64,000 nucleotides of DNA, taken from contig JAKQSI010000067.1 of the NCBI GenBank assembly GCA_029570205.1, forward strand, positions 1 to 64,000, given 5' to 3'. Positions 8,953 to 17,958 of the stretch are shown here, piece by piece (the first letter of the stretch is position 1; the number at the start of each line of letters is the position of its first letter). The notes below the pieces were generated by a model. The model saw only the letters and a program-made list of their open reading frames with translations, ran no database searches and was not told the DNA's origin. Made by a program: the position numbers and the translations under genes. This DNA comes from Candidatus Omnitrophota bacterium. Its GTDB lineage: Bacteria > Hinthialibacterota > Hinthialibacteria > Hinthialibacterales > JAKPRU01.

Positions 8953-9675
8953 TCACCCGTTTCCCCACTGAATAATCGACCGGTTCATGGCCTCTTCGAC
9001 CCAGATCTTTCCGCGCGACAGCGCGGGGCGACGATGACCGGGGAGAAGGATATCCACCGGCATTTGAGCCAGTTTCTTGAGGCTCTGAACATAGGCTTTC
9101 GGATTGAAGTCGATACTGCCGCTCCAGCCGGTGCTGCCGGATTCCGCCACCAGATCCCCTGTGACAAAGACCTTGCGACCGCGCCAGGGAAACACATACA
9201 CCACGGACCCATCCGCGTGGCCCGGCGTATGGAAAACCTCCACAGCAAAATCGCCCACGGAAAACGAATCCTCATCCTGAAATTCAATATCAACCTCCGA
9301 TGGGGCCGGGGGACGATGATACAGATACGGGCAGGTGCGTGCATCTCCCGCCCGGACTGCCTCCGCGCAAATCCGATGCGCCGCAATCTTGATACCTTTC
9401 TCGCGAAACCGGGCGGCTCCGGCGGCATGGTCGTAATGCGGATGCGTGAGAAAACAGTGGCTGATCCGCCCCGGATCGAGTCCCCATGCCCGCATGTTCT
9501 CGAAAATTTGCTGCCGAGACGCCCCGTTCCCGCAATCAAACAAAACGATCTCCTCCCCCAGGTCCACCGCGAACACGTTCGAATCCACATACTCGCAATG
9601 CGGGCTGAACCAATCCGTATAGGTCAGAAAACAGTCCTGACTGCCCACAAGGTATATCCCTGGAATGATCTGCAT
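8953..9675 (-). CDS. MBL-fold metallo-hydrolase
   Basis: A metallo-beta-lactamase fold protein of 240 residues. The metal-binding motif THPHYDHAAG is present, followed by further ligands in HTPGHADGS, the Asp of VFVTGDLV and LLPGHRRP, the order expected for a binuclear zinc site of the glyoxalase II/RNase Z-like superfamily. The start is ATG at 9675, with GGGAGG six bases upstream; a longer frame has no ribosome site. The substrate cannot be read from the sequence. Its 3' end faces the decayed DUF7689 gene. Confidence 0.88.
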   Translation of the reverse strand: MQIIPGIYLVGSQDCFLTYTDWFSPHCEYVDSNVFAVDLGEEIVLFDCGNGASRQQIFENMRAWGLDPGRISHCFLTHPHYDHAAGAARFREKGIKIAAHRICAEAVRAGDARTCPYLYHRPPAPSEVDIEFQDEDSFSVGDFAVEVFHTPGHADGSVVYVFPWRGRKVFVTGDLVAESGSTGWSGSIDFNPKAYVQSLKKLAQMPVDILLPGHRRPALSRGKIWVEEAMNRSIIQWGNG

Positions 9676-9872
9676 AACACGCCTCCCGAAATCTGATTGA
9701 TTCCCGAAAGAATCCGTCTCTATTTTCCTGATGATTTCCTTTTTTTGAAGGAATGGGCAAACCGAACAGCAAACGAACAAAACCATTCCATCCATCCCTG
9801 TTCGTGGATACTATGTGGGATAAACTGAAATTGGAGACGGTTTTTTTTGCGTCTCTACGAAGGAACTTGACG

Positions 9873-11159
9873 ATGTCCCAATCCGTTGTGGCTGTCCTGA
9901 AAACCTCTCCGGCTACCGTCCTGGCGGACTATCATCGCCTGATGAACCTGGCGGGATACCAGGATGTTGTTGCGAAAGACGCAGAAACGGCCCTGAAAAT
10001 CAATATCAGCTGGCATTTCTTCTTTCCCGCCAGTTCCACTACACCCTGGCAGCTCGAAGGTGTCATCCGGGCCATGAAAAAGGACGGGTATGACCCGAAC
10101 CGGATTCACGGCTGCCACAACCGAACCGTGGTAATCGACGCCCATCTCGGCGAACGTGAAAACAAGCAGGTGCAGGTCATTGAGAAACATGGCCTGCGGA
10201 ATGTCCATCTCTATGAGGGAGAAGAATGGATCGACATCCGCGATGCGGTCGGCGATCTCGCGAAAAAGTTCCTATGCCTGAACGAGGTCTATCCGAACGG
10301 GTTTTCCATTCCGAAACGGTTCCTCGGCGAAAACATCATCCACCTGCCGACCATCAAGACACATGTTTTCACCACTACGACCGGCGCGATGAAAAATGCT
10401 TTCGGGGGGCTTTTGAACGAGCGTCGGCACTGGACCCACCCGGTGATCCATGAGACCCTGGTGGACCTGCTGATGATTCAGAAGAAGATCCATCGAGGTG
10501 TGTTTGCCGTGATGGACGGCACATTCGCGGGAGATGGGCCTGGGCCGCGCTGTATGACCCCGCATGTAAAGAATGTGATTCTGGCCTCGGCAGACCAGGT
10601 GGCCATTGATGCCGTCGCAGCGAAAATGATGGGCTTCGATCCGTTGCGCGACCTGAAATATGTGAGGCTCGCGCATGAAATGGGCCTGGGTTGCGGCGAT
10701 CCGCGTGAAATCGAGATCGTCGGCGACCCGCAGGCGGCACAGGAAAACTGGCATTTCGACGGTCCGTTCAAAAGAATGACTTTCGCCGCGAAAATGCAAC
10801 ATAAAATCTATTGGGGCAAACTTAAACATGCCTTGGAATGGTCATTGAAAACCTGGCTGGCTCCCTGGGCGTATATCGCCAGTGTGCTATATCACGACCT
10901 GTACTGGTATCCGAAGAACGCGAATCGGCAGGTCCCGAATGTGTTAAACAGCGACTGGGCGCGCCTGTTCCACAATTGGGAGAATGTGGAACCGGATGAG
11001 AACGGCTGGAAGGATGTCGGTCAGGAAACACCGACAGGTGTGGTGAAAGGAACCGGCCGACATCTTTGGCAGGGTACGAAAGTTCTCGGTACCTGCATCC
11101 GCGAAGCCCCGGAATTCGCTGCACGAAAGCGACACAGGACCCAAGTAGATGCGGAATAA
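9873..11159 (+). CDS. DUF362 domain protein (cytoplasmic)
   Basis: 428 residues. The DUF362 signature is seen in the INLPTIKTH-like segment (IIHLPTIKTHVFTTTTGAMK) and in the long region ending with VAIDAVAAKMMGFDPL and the GDP motif. There is no signal peptide and no ferredoxin-type cysteine cluster. ATG at 9873 is preferred, with AAGGA nine bases upstream. Genes of this family are often linked to Fe-S or polysaccharide functions, but the reaction is not known. It converges on a second DUF362 gene 5 bases away, so the two do not share an operon. Confidence 0.75.
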   Translation: MSQSVVAVLKTSPATVLADYHRLMNLAGYQDVVAKDAETALKINISWHFFFPASSTTPWQLEGVIRAMKKDGYDPNRIHGCHNRTVVIDAHLGERENKQVQVIEKHGLRNVHLYEGEEWIDIRDAVGDLAKKFLCLNEVYPNGFSIPKRFLGENIIHLPTIKTHVFTTTTGAMKNAFGGLLNERRHWTHPVIHETLVDLLMIQKKIHRGVFAVMDGTFAGDGPGPRCMTPHVKNVILASADQVAIDAVAAKMMGFDPLRDLKYVRLAHEMGLGCGDPREIEIVGDPQAAQENWHFDGPFKRMTFAAKMQHKIYWGKLKHALEWSLKTWLAPWAYIASVLYHDLYWYPKNANRQVPNVLNSDWARLFHNWENVEPDENGWKDVGQETPTGVVKGTGRHLWQGTKVLGTCIREAPEFAARKRHRTQVDAE

Positions 11160-11164
11160 TGGCC

Positions 11165-12229
11165 TTACCCCTGCATCGGTTTCAGCCAGTTCAGTTGTTT
11201 CTCGACATTATCGTGCAACCGATAGGATTTGACGTGATCGGCAACGGGTTCACCAATTACCTCGATCCGACTGAAATCCCCCACTCCCATCCCCGCCTCG
11301 GTGCAATAATTCAAGTATCCCATTTTGGCGAAGTCGATTCCCATGAGCTCGATGCCGACACGATCCACCGCCAGCCAGTCCATTCCAACCAGCGCTACGC
11401 GATGATCCACGGGATCCCCGCTGCTGGGACCGTTACCCTCCATACCCTGGAATCCATCCACAATTGCCAAATCCGGGCGAAGGCGGGGCGCAAGAGCAAA
11501 CAGGTTGTAATTCACCCCGCGCGAACTGCCGCCGTGCGTAATGATTTTGTCGCTTCGGATTCCGGAGCTCGGATCTATTCCCCAGTGAAACCCCTCATCC
11601 TTGATGGGTGCGCCGAACACGATGTTCTTGAGAGACAGGGTGGCGATTACCCGGTCATGCGTTTTCATCACCGCCGGGGAAATGATGAAGTGATCCCGGT
11701 TCAGCAACAGGCTCGAAAGCCGTGTCGCGTGCGGGTGGAAATCCTCATCGCTGATCACGTAAAGAACCTCGTACGGTTCTTTGTCGATATCCAGGAACTC
11801 AATATTGTATTTTTTTGCCAGATTCATATAGCCGAGCGCCTCATACCCTTCGAATGCCGATCCGGCGCTGGGCGATTCTGCTATCGTAACACGATTCTTC
11901 CCGATGGATTTCAGGAACTCCAAAATGGCTTCCAGAGTGTCTACATGAGTGCAAGCCAACGGATTGTTAAATGAAACATTGTTCGGTTTAAGGACTATCC
12001 GACGGTTGCCGATGGCTTGCCGGATATCCTCTTTAAAAACCTGCAACCCGTCGAATATATTTGCGGCGCGATCGTCTCCGGCAGTAAGCGAAACGCGACC
12101 CATTACCTTTGTATCCGCAGAGTTTGCAGCGATCCTGCATGGAAAATAGCCTCCAGCCGCGATTCCGGCGCCTGCCAGGAGCGTGGTTTTGAGAAAACTG
12201 CGTCGGGAAGATTGTTGGAGCTCCGTCAT
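11165..12229 (-). CDS. DUF362 domain protein with Tat signal
   Basis: 354 residues, starting with a twin-arginine signal (SSRRSFLKTTLLAGAGIAAGG), so it is exported folded. The DUF362 core follows: LKPNNVSFNNPLACTHVD, ISPAVMKTHDRVIATLSLKN and VDGFQGMEGNGPSSGDPVDH. No CxxCxxC cluster is visible. It probably shares an ancestor with the convergent gene at 9873-11159 but acts outside the cytoplasm. GGACAGAATC before the start gives only a weak ribosome site. The function is unknown. Confidence 0.8.
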   Translation of the reverse strand: MTELQQSSRRSFLKTTLLAGAGIAAGGYFPCRIAANSADTKVMGRVSLTAGDDRAANIFDGLQVFKEDIRQAIGNRRIVLKPNNVSFNNPLACTHVDTLEAILEFLKSIGKNRVTIAESPSAGSAFEGYEALGYMNLAKKYNIEFLDIDKEPYEVLYVISDEDFHPHATRLSSLLLNRDHFIISPAVMKTHDRVIATLSLKNIVFGAPIKDEGFHWGIDPSSGIRSDKIITHGGSSRGVNYNLFALAPRLRPDLAIVDGFQGMEGNGPSSGDPVDHRVALVGMDWLAVDRVGIELMGIDFAKMGYLNYCTEAGMGVGDFSRIEVIGEPVADHVKSYRLHDNVEKQLNWLKPMQG

Positions 12230-12256
12230 GATTCTGTCCTTTCTTTGCGGGATTGT

Positions 12257-12344
12257 CTGAACCTTGATTCACTTGATTATAGGATTACCGTGATTTTTTT
12301 CCTCATCATGTTCATCCTTTAATCCTGCCGATCATGGTTCGGAG
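12257..12344. repeat. Long imperfect inverted repeat between genes
   Basis: The left arm (from CTGAACCTTGATT) and the right arm (reading CCGAACCATGAT on the other strand) pair over about 40 positions with mismatches. The arms match the 28-base unit at 200-278. On the minus strand it lies between the Gfo/Idh and DUF362 genes and may stop transcription. Confidence 0.6.
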
Positions 12345-12352
12345 AGTTTATC

Positions 12353-13441
12353 TCACAACTCAATCACCCTCCGGCTGTCTGCTGCCTCGCGTGCCTTGAT
12401 GCACACACGGGTAACATGAACGGCCTCGCCGGGACGAATAATATGTTCTCCCTTGCCGCGCAACTCCGCCACAAAATTGACAAAGAAGTTTTCCTCCTGC
12501 GGAAGGTCCAAATCGCGAGGTCCCTGTTCTCCGGCAATTAGCTCTACCCGCTTCCCGAAGTCCTTGATTTCAATCACGCCGTCGGAACCGGCGATGCGCA
12601 GACGGTCGTCCCCATGCGTCGGCGCTTTGGGCGGGCGAAGGAAATCCAGATGAATATCAGCGGTTCCCCCGTTGGCAAATCGGAACACCATGGCGCCGTG
12701 GTCCTCGCAGCCGGGGTAATCGGGGTGAGCGATATTGCCCTGCGTTCCCATCACGAGCGTATACTCGAGCCCTGTTGTGAACCGGACATAATCAACGGCG
12801 TGAATTCCCACCCAAAGGAATGAACTGCCGTAAGTTTCACGGCGCTTGTAGAAGTCGGGTCGATTCGACCCCCAGCGATAGGATTTCTGTGCTGAGGCCA
12901 GGATGGGTTCTCCGATGGCACCCTCCGCAAGCGCCTGCCGGATACGACGATACGGCGGCAGAAGACGCATGGCAAGAAGAGTCGTGAACCGAATGCCGCT
13001 TTCCTTTACAACCTGCTCCAGGGCATTCAGGTCTTCCATTGTGGTCGCAACCGGTTTCTCGGAGATCACATGAATCCCCTTCTTCGCGGCGGCCATGGAG
13101 GCCCCTGCATTCTGATGGTACGGCAGGCACACTACCGCAATATCGAGTTCTGCCTTTTCCAGCATCTCGTCATAGTGGTCGAAAATGCGGGTTTCCGATG
13201 TAAAAGCCGGCCAGGATTTCACCCCGGAAACATCTTCATCCGGTGTCGCTTTGGCGTAAGCCACAAGACAGGCGCCTTTTACAAGGGGGATTCCATCCAA
13301 CACGTATCCGACGTGGCCTTCTCTGCCGATCATTCCGATCCGAAGGATTCCCGATTCGTTCATAGCCGTCTCCGCTTCAATATGTCGGGCAAGCGCGGGT
13401 CCACTTGCGCCCATCGTCGCCAGGAATTGCCGTCGATCCAT
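12353..13441 (-). CDS. Gfo/Idh/MocA-family oxidoreductase
   Basis: 362 residues. An N-terminal MDRRQFLATMGASG stretch resembles a weak Tat signal without a full hydrophobic core. A Rossmann fold follows (RIGMIGREGHVGYVLDGI) with the family EKP motif (HVISEKPVATTMEDL), whose Lys and Pro shape the catalytic site, then the C-terminal GFO-IDH-MocA domain with the WVGIHAVDYVRF segment. It would oxidise or reduce a sugar or polyol with NAD(P). GGAGGT lies seven bases before the ATG. It could feed from the glycoside hydrolases in the window. Confidence 0.85.
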   Translation of the reverse strand: MDRRQFLATMGASGPALARHIEAETAMNESGILRIGMIGREGHVGYVLDGIPLVKGACLVAYAKATPDEDVSGVKSWPAFTSETRIFDHYDEMLEKAELDIAVVCLPYHQNAGASMAAAKKGIHVISEKPVATTMEDLNALEQVVKESGIRFTTLLAMRLLPPYRRIRQALAEGAIGEPILASAQKSYRWGSNRPDFYKRRETYGSSFLWVGIHAVDYVRFTTGLEYTLVMGTQGNIAHPDYPGCEDHGAMVFRFANGGTADIHLDFLRPPKAPTHGDDRLRIAGSDGVIEIKDFGKRVELIAGEQGPRDLDLPQEENFFVNFVAELRGKGEHIIRPGEAVHVTRVCIKAREAADSRRVIEL

Positions 13442-13592
13442 CCCAGGACCTCCATCTCAATCCGGTATACGGAAATCGTACCACACTGCACCTTCCGGGC
13501 CACCGTGCCCGCCTTGGAAAAATCGATCTGTTGTCCGATTCTGTCCTTTTCAGGGGCAATGATACGGATGAAAAATTTTTGTTGTCTGGGGC

Positions 13593-13621
13593 TTGTACGG
13601 CCCTTGGCAGACTCCTATAAT
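13593..13621 (+). promoter_or_regulatory. rpoD promoter
   Basis: TTGTAC (13593-13598), a 17-base spacer and a perfect TATAAT (13616-13621) lie 135 bases before the rpoD start codon. The remaining 13442-13755 region, shared by the divergent rpoD and Gfo/Idh genes, shows nothing else clear. Confidence 0.7.
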
Positions 13622-13755
13622 TGGAGCTTTGGCCAAGCTCTGCAAGTTGGAGTTGTATCACCTGTGCTGAGTTCTGTCCGATTCGTTTCCATCATCCCCC
13701 TATCCGTTTTATCGTACGGAACGATTCCGTTTTTCATTATCGGTCGAGGTGCATA

Positions 13756-15504
13756 ATGTCGGAAAACCGCCGAGCCCGATTGCGGCGTTCCGCCGCCAAA
13801 AAAATCAATGAGCTGATCCAATTGGGCCGTGAAAACGGCCACGTGACTTATGACGACATCAATCGCATGTTGAGCGATGAAATGATATCGGCGGAGGAAC
13901 TTGACGAGATATTCATTGTTCTGAACGATGAGGACATTCCCGTGGTGGATGAGTACGCACTGCCGGTCGAAAGAGGCGGGAAACCGCTCACACGGGATGA
14001 AATCATTGAACCGGAAAGTATGCGCGGAGAGGAGCGATCCCGTGTGGATGACCCGGTGCGGATGTATCTGCGGGAAATGGGCCGGGTTCCCCTTCTGACA
14101 CGCGAGGAGGAAATCGAGCTGGCCAAACGAATCGAATCCGGCCGATTCAAGATCTGCCGCGCCCTGGCCCTCTCGAAACTCGCCATCAAAGAAATTCTGT
14201 GCCTGGTGGAGCGGATCGAGAGCGACCGGCTGAAAATGGAAGATGCCCTTCAGCATCTGGAAACGCAGGAGGAAATCTCCGAACGACAGAGAAAGAAAAT
14301 TGTTGATGATCTGCGGGCCAAGATTTTGCAGGTCCAACAGGAACTGCAGGAACTGCACGAGCTCGAAAGCAAACCGAATACGAAAATCAACCAGGCAAAG
14401 GTCACCGGCAAAAAAATTCACCTGGGAAATCTTCTGATCTCCATGCGCCTGGATCATGAGCAACTGGGGAAAGTGGCCAAGAAAATCATCGCTCTTCATC
14501 GTAAAGCCGACAGCGCCAAAGAGGAAATCGGCGAGGCTGAAAAAGCGCTCGGCATGAAAATGGACGAGGCCATGCGCCTTTATCAGAAATTGCGTCACAC
14601 CAGCTTCGGCAAGAGCGAACTTGAAAAGAAAACCGGCCTTTCGCGCGAGGCGCTCATTGAGGTCTGCAGAAAAATCAAACGCGCCCGGGAAAAAATCGAA
14701 AAAATCGAAGGAGACGCCGAAGAGAATATCGAGGACCTGGATCGCATCGCCGAGCAGATTCACAAAGGCGAAAAGATTGCTCACCTCGCCAAAATGGACG
14801 TGGTCAAAGCCAACCTGCGCCTCGTGGTCTCCATCGCGAAAAATTACACCAATCGCGGTTTGCAATTTCTGGACCTGATCCAGGAGGGAAACATCGGCCT
14901 GATGCGCGCCGTGGATAAATTCGAATACCGTCGCGGCTATAAGTTCTCCACTTACGCCACCTGGTGGATTCGCCAGGCGGTCACACGCGCCATCGCCGAC
15001 CAGGCACGAACCATTCGCATTCCCGTCCACATGATCGAGACCATCAACAAGATGACCCGTATATCCCGTCGCCTCGTCCAGGAGTACGGACGGGAGCCGA
15101 CCCCCGAAGAAATCTCCAACAAGATGAACCTCTCGGTAGAAAAAGTCCGTGGCGTGTTCAAGATCGCTCAGCAGCCGATCTCTCTCGAAACTCCCGTGGG
15201 AGATGAGGGCGACACGCATTTCGGAGATTTCATTGAGGATAAGAATATTTCTTCCCCGTCGAACGTTACTTCCGACCATATCATGCGTGAACAATTGGAG
15301 GGTGTGCTGAGAACCCTGACCGAACGTGAGGAAACGGTTCTCCGCTTGCGCTTTGGGATCGGGGACGGTTACCAACGGACCCTGGAGGAGGTCGGAAACC
15401 GGTTCGGCGTGACTCGTGAACGAGTCCGGCAGATCGAAACCAAAGCTCTCCGCAAACTTCGTCATCCGGTTCGAAGCCGCCGACTCAAGGATTTTGTGGA
15501 TTAG
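13756..15504 (+). CDS. rpoD: RNA polymerase primary sigma factor RpoD
   Basis: 582 residues. Region 1.1 is at the N-terminus. Region 1.2 includes [21 protein letters not shown] charged non-conserved region follows. Region 2 reads [20 protein letters not shown] and [19 protein letters not shown]. Region 3 contains [14 protein letters not shown]. Region 4 ends with [18 protein letters not shown] and the helix-turn-helix [20 protein letters not shown], which reads the -35 box. ATG at 13756 has GAGGT upstream; a longer frame starts inside the promoter and is rejected. The TTGACA/TATAAT-like promoters seen elsewhere in the window fit this protein. Confidence 0.97.
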   Translation: MSENRRARLRRSAAKKINELIQLGRENGHVTYDDINRMLSDEMISAEELDEIFIVLNDEDIPVVDEYALPVERGGKPLTRDEIIEPESMRGEERSRVDDPVRMYLREMGRVPLLTREEEIELAKRIESGRFKICRALALSKLAIKEILCLVERIESDRLKMEDALQHLETQEEISERQRKKIVDDLRAKILQVQQELQELHELESKPNTKINQAKVTGKKIHLGNLLISMRLDHEQLGKVAKKIIALHRKADSAKEEIGEAEKALGMKMDEAMRLYQKLRHTSFGKSELEKKTGLSREALIEVCRKIKRAREKIEKIEGDAEENIEDLDRIAEQIHKGEKIAHLAKMDVVKANLRLVVSIAKNYTNRGLQFLDLIQEGNIGLMRAVDKFEYRRGYKFSTYATWWIRQAVTRAIADQARTIRIPVHMIETINKMTRISRRLVQEYGREPTPEEISNKMNLSVEKVRGVFKIAQQPISLETPVGDEGDTHFGDFIEDKNISSPSNVTSDHIMREQLEGVLRTLTEREETVLRLRFGIGDGYQRTLEEVGNRFGVTRERVRQIETKALRKLRHPVRSRRLKDFVD

Positions 15505-15515
15505 AATTCCATCCC

Positions 15516-15609
15516 CACAGGCCGGAAGCCTGTGCCACCCAATTCTCTCTCTCTGGGAGGACAACTGCTTTTCCCTCTTCGTACAGGAGAGGGTTGGGGT
15601 GAGGGAAAA
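15516..15609. repeat. Intergenic hairpins after rpoD
   Basis: CACAGGC-CGGAA-GCCTGTG at 15516-15534 is a perfect 7-base stem directly after rpoD and may help end transcription. TTTTCCCTC (15569-15577) pairs with GAGGGAAAA (15601-15609) and encloses the GGAGAGGGTTGGGGTGAGGG motif found at several other places in this window. Confidence 0.65.
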
Positions 15610-15681
15610 CAGCGGGGCTTGGGATCGTACGAGAACACAATCACAGCAGGACATCTCTGCCGTGGCAAAGCAGGAAAAACA

Positions 15682-17958
15682 GTGTCTTTCCGGTTTCGAT
15701 ATCCGTCACATTTACTTTGCGCAACCTGTCTCATGCCACTCCTGGCCTTGAGTCCGATTTTGCCGGTCAGCGCCCAGACCGGCCATCCTCGTCTGTACTT
15801 CGATTCCGGCTCCATCGACTCAATTCGGATGAAGGTTGTTTCGGATGAAAAAACCAAGGCGGGGTGGGATGAGTTCTACCGAGCGGCCTATACCGAGAAA
15901 GATCAAAAAGAATGGAACAGCACGGTTTGCGAACGACTCGCTTTCGCATATCTGCTGATCGGTGTTGAGGACATCGGCAAAGCGGCGAAAGAGATGCTCT
16001 TGCAGGCGGTCCAGATGCCGTCCTGGCAAGATGCGAGTCAATCCGACCGCACATCTTTTCCATGGCAGAGCGGGCTGCGCACCGGTGAATTGTGCATGAC
16101 AACGGCCACAGTCTACGACTGGATTTATCCCCTTTTGTCCGAAAGCGAGAGGCAAACGGTCCGTTCCGCAATTATTGAAAAGGGCATTCTCCCTGTGATC
16201 CGGGATTGGATTCAACCGGGTTCCCGGATTCATGCACTCGATAGTATGGGTCACAATGGGTCGGTGGTCTGCCTGGCGGGTGCGGGAGTCGGCGCGCTGA
16301 GTGTGTATGATGAAGATCCGCGAGCCAAAGAATGGGAGCGCGATATCACGCAGTCTTTTATGGAATGGCTTTGCTACCAGGGCAATCCGCTTCTGAACAA
16401 GGTTCCGAGTTTCGCATTCGATGGCGGGTTCTATGAAGGACTGAACTATGCGGATTCCAGCCTCCGATGCCTGTTCCGGTATGCCGAGGCGCTTCAACGC
16501 GTAACCGGCAGAGACCTCCTGACGGACAACCGCGCACTCAAATATATGGGACAATTTTATCTCTACACCGCTTATCCGAGCTCGGAGGGTTGGTGGAGTG
16601 TCAATTTCGGGGATTCGCCGTCACGGTTTATTCCCGGCAATTCCGTTCTGCTGAATCTGGCCCGTCGAATGCAGGACCCGTATGCCGTCCGGCATTGGAA
16701 TCAGGCATACGGAAGACCGAACGATTCCTTCGGGTTCCTCTGGATGCCGTCGAATATGGCGCCCAAAGCGCCCGATGACCTTCCTCCCTCGCGCCTGTTC
16801 GAGGGAATCAACTGGGCGATTGTCCGAGACGGCTGGACCCCGGATGGAAATCTTTTCGCTCTGACCTGTGGCGACTATTGGAACCACACCCATGCGGATG
16901 AAAGTTCTTTCATCCTGTATTCCGGCGGCAAACCGCTTGTCATCGACTCCGGCTGCTGTGAGTACTCCAGGGATGAATATCTTTCTTACTTTGTTCGAAG
17001 CGAAGCGCACAACGTGGTCTTGTGGGAAAACCAGGGCCAACCGAAAGAGGGTCCGTTTCGGGGCCGCGCCGTGCCCGGTGAGATTCACGGTTGGGTTTCC
17101 GGTCCTCACTATACGTATTTCTATGCCGACGCGACCGGCCCGTACGCTTCCGTCCTTTCCAGGAACGTCCGGCATATCATTGCGATGGATGGCGTGTATG
17201 TGCTGGTGGATGATCTTCGCGCATACAAACCGGGCGTCTTCTCCTGGCTGTTGCACCCCGAAGGAAAATACGATGTCGAAAAGCAGTCCGTGAGCATTGT
17301 CAACGGTCCGGCGGCCGCAGACCTCCGGTTCGCTTTCCCGAAAGACCTGCAAAATGAGAAACGTTCGGGAATGGAAGAAACCACGGCAAAACCGAAGCCG
17401 TACCTCGCTTTCAAGACCACGGAGCCTTCGGAGGATATCAAGTTTCTCTCCGTTCTCTCCACAAGAAAGTCCTCAGACCAGCCCGCTGCGCCGCCGGAAC
17501 GGCTGGAGGGATCGAATTGGATTGGGATGCGATTTGATTGTCGGAATGGAAAAGCGAACCTGTATTGCAACCTTCTCGCCGATGGCCGAAAGATGGACGA
17601 TAACACCGCGAACAACATGGCAGGATTTATTACCGATGCCTTTCTGGTACTCGCCGTAAGAGATGCACAGGGGAAAATACTCCGGCTTGGGATACACAAC
17701 GGCAGTTTTCTGCGCGATGGTTCCGGGTCCATTTTCGAGTCGTTCGCCAAGTCCGACCTGGTCTATGAGATCGGATCGAATCAAATCGACTCAAGCGTCC
17801 GAACTCAGGCCGGATCGCGCATCCTGCTGCGCTCCCCTAAACCCGCTGCAATCATCCTGGACGGCACAGCCGTCACCGATTCGCCCTGGCGGGAGAGTGT
17901 ATCCATGCAAGAGGTCACTCTTCCAGCAGGGTCCGGAAGGATCGGCATTCGATGGTGA
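15682..17958 (+). CDS. Heparinase II/III-like polysaccharide lyase
   Basis: Exported enzyme of 758 residues. A signal peptide (LLCATCLMPLLALSPILPVSAQ) is followed by an alpha-toroid domain rich in Trp and Tyr (TATVYDWIYPLLSESE, DSMGHNGSVVCLAGAG) and a C-terminal beta-sandwich domain with the heparinase II/III signature (FALTCGDYWNHTHADESSF, IDSGCCEYS). The His and Tyr residues needed for beta-elimination are plausible there. GTG at 15682 has AGGA six bases upstream; the longer frame would translate the intergenic repeat and is rejected. The substrate is an acidic polysaccharide of unknown type. The end overlaps the following kinase gene by 7 bases. Confidence 0.8.
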   Translation: MSFRFRYPSHLLCATCLMPLLALSPILPVSAQTGHPRLYFDSGSIDSIRMKVVSDEKTKAGWDEFYRAAYTEKDQKEWNSTVCERLAFAYLLIGVEDIGKAAKEMLLQAVQMPSWQDASQSDRTSFPWQSGLRTGELCMTTATVYDWIYPLLSESERQTVRSAIIEKGILPVIRDWIQPGSRIHALDSMGHNGSVVCLAGAGVGALSVYDEDPRAKEWERDITQSFMEWLCYQGNPLLNKVPSFAFDGGFYEGLNYADSSLRCLFRYAEALQRVTGRDLLTDNRALKYMGQFYLYTAYPSSEGWWSVNFGDSPSRFIPGNSVLLNLARRMQDPYAVRHWNQAYGRPNDSFGFLWMPSNMAPKAPDDLPPSRLFEGINWAIVRDGWTPDGNLFALTCGDYWNHTHADESSFILYSGGKPLVIDSGCCEYSRDEYLSYFVRSEAHNVVLWENQGQPKEGPFRGRAVPGEIHGWVSGPHYTYFYADATGPYASVLSRNVRHIIAMDGVYVLVDDLRAYKPGVFSWLLHPEGKYDVEKQSVSIVNGPAAADLRFAFPKDLQNEKRSGMEETTAKPKPYLAFKTTEPSEDIKFLSVLSTRKSSDQPAAPPERLEGSNWIGMRFDCRNGKANLYCNLLADGRKMDDNTANNMAGFITDAFLVLAVRDAQGKILRLGIHNGSFLRDGSGSIFESFAKSDLVYEIGSNQIDSSVRTQAGSRILLRSPKPAAIILDGTAVTDSPWRESVSMQEVTLPAGSGRIGIRW

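Noticed and set aside
8925-9696. Extension of the DUF7689 frame to ~350 residues
   Set aside because: Beyond the deletion point it is antisense to the MBL gene; the true C-terminus is in another frame and ends at 8924.
13615-15654. 679-residue open frame antisense to rpoD
   Set aside because: It mirrors the codon pattern of rpoD, has no ribosome site and resembles no family.
15532-15681. Upstream extension of the heparinase-like gene
   Set aside because: These codons translate a palindromic intergenic repeat, and the GTG at 15682 has a ribosome site and begins a signal peptide.
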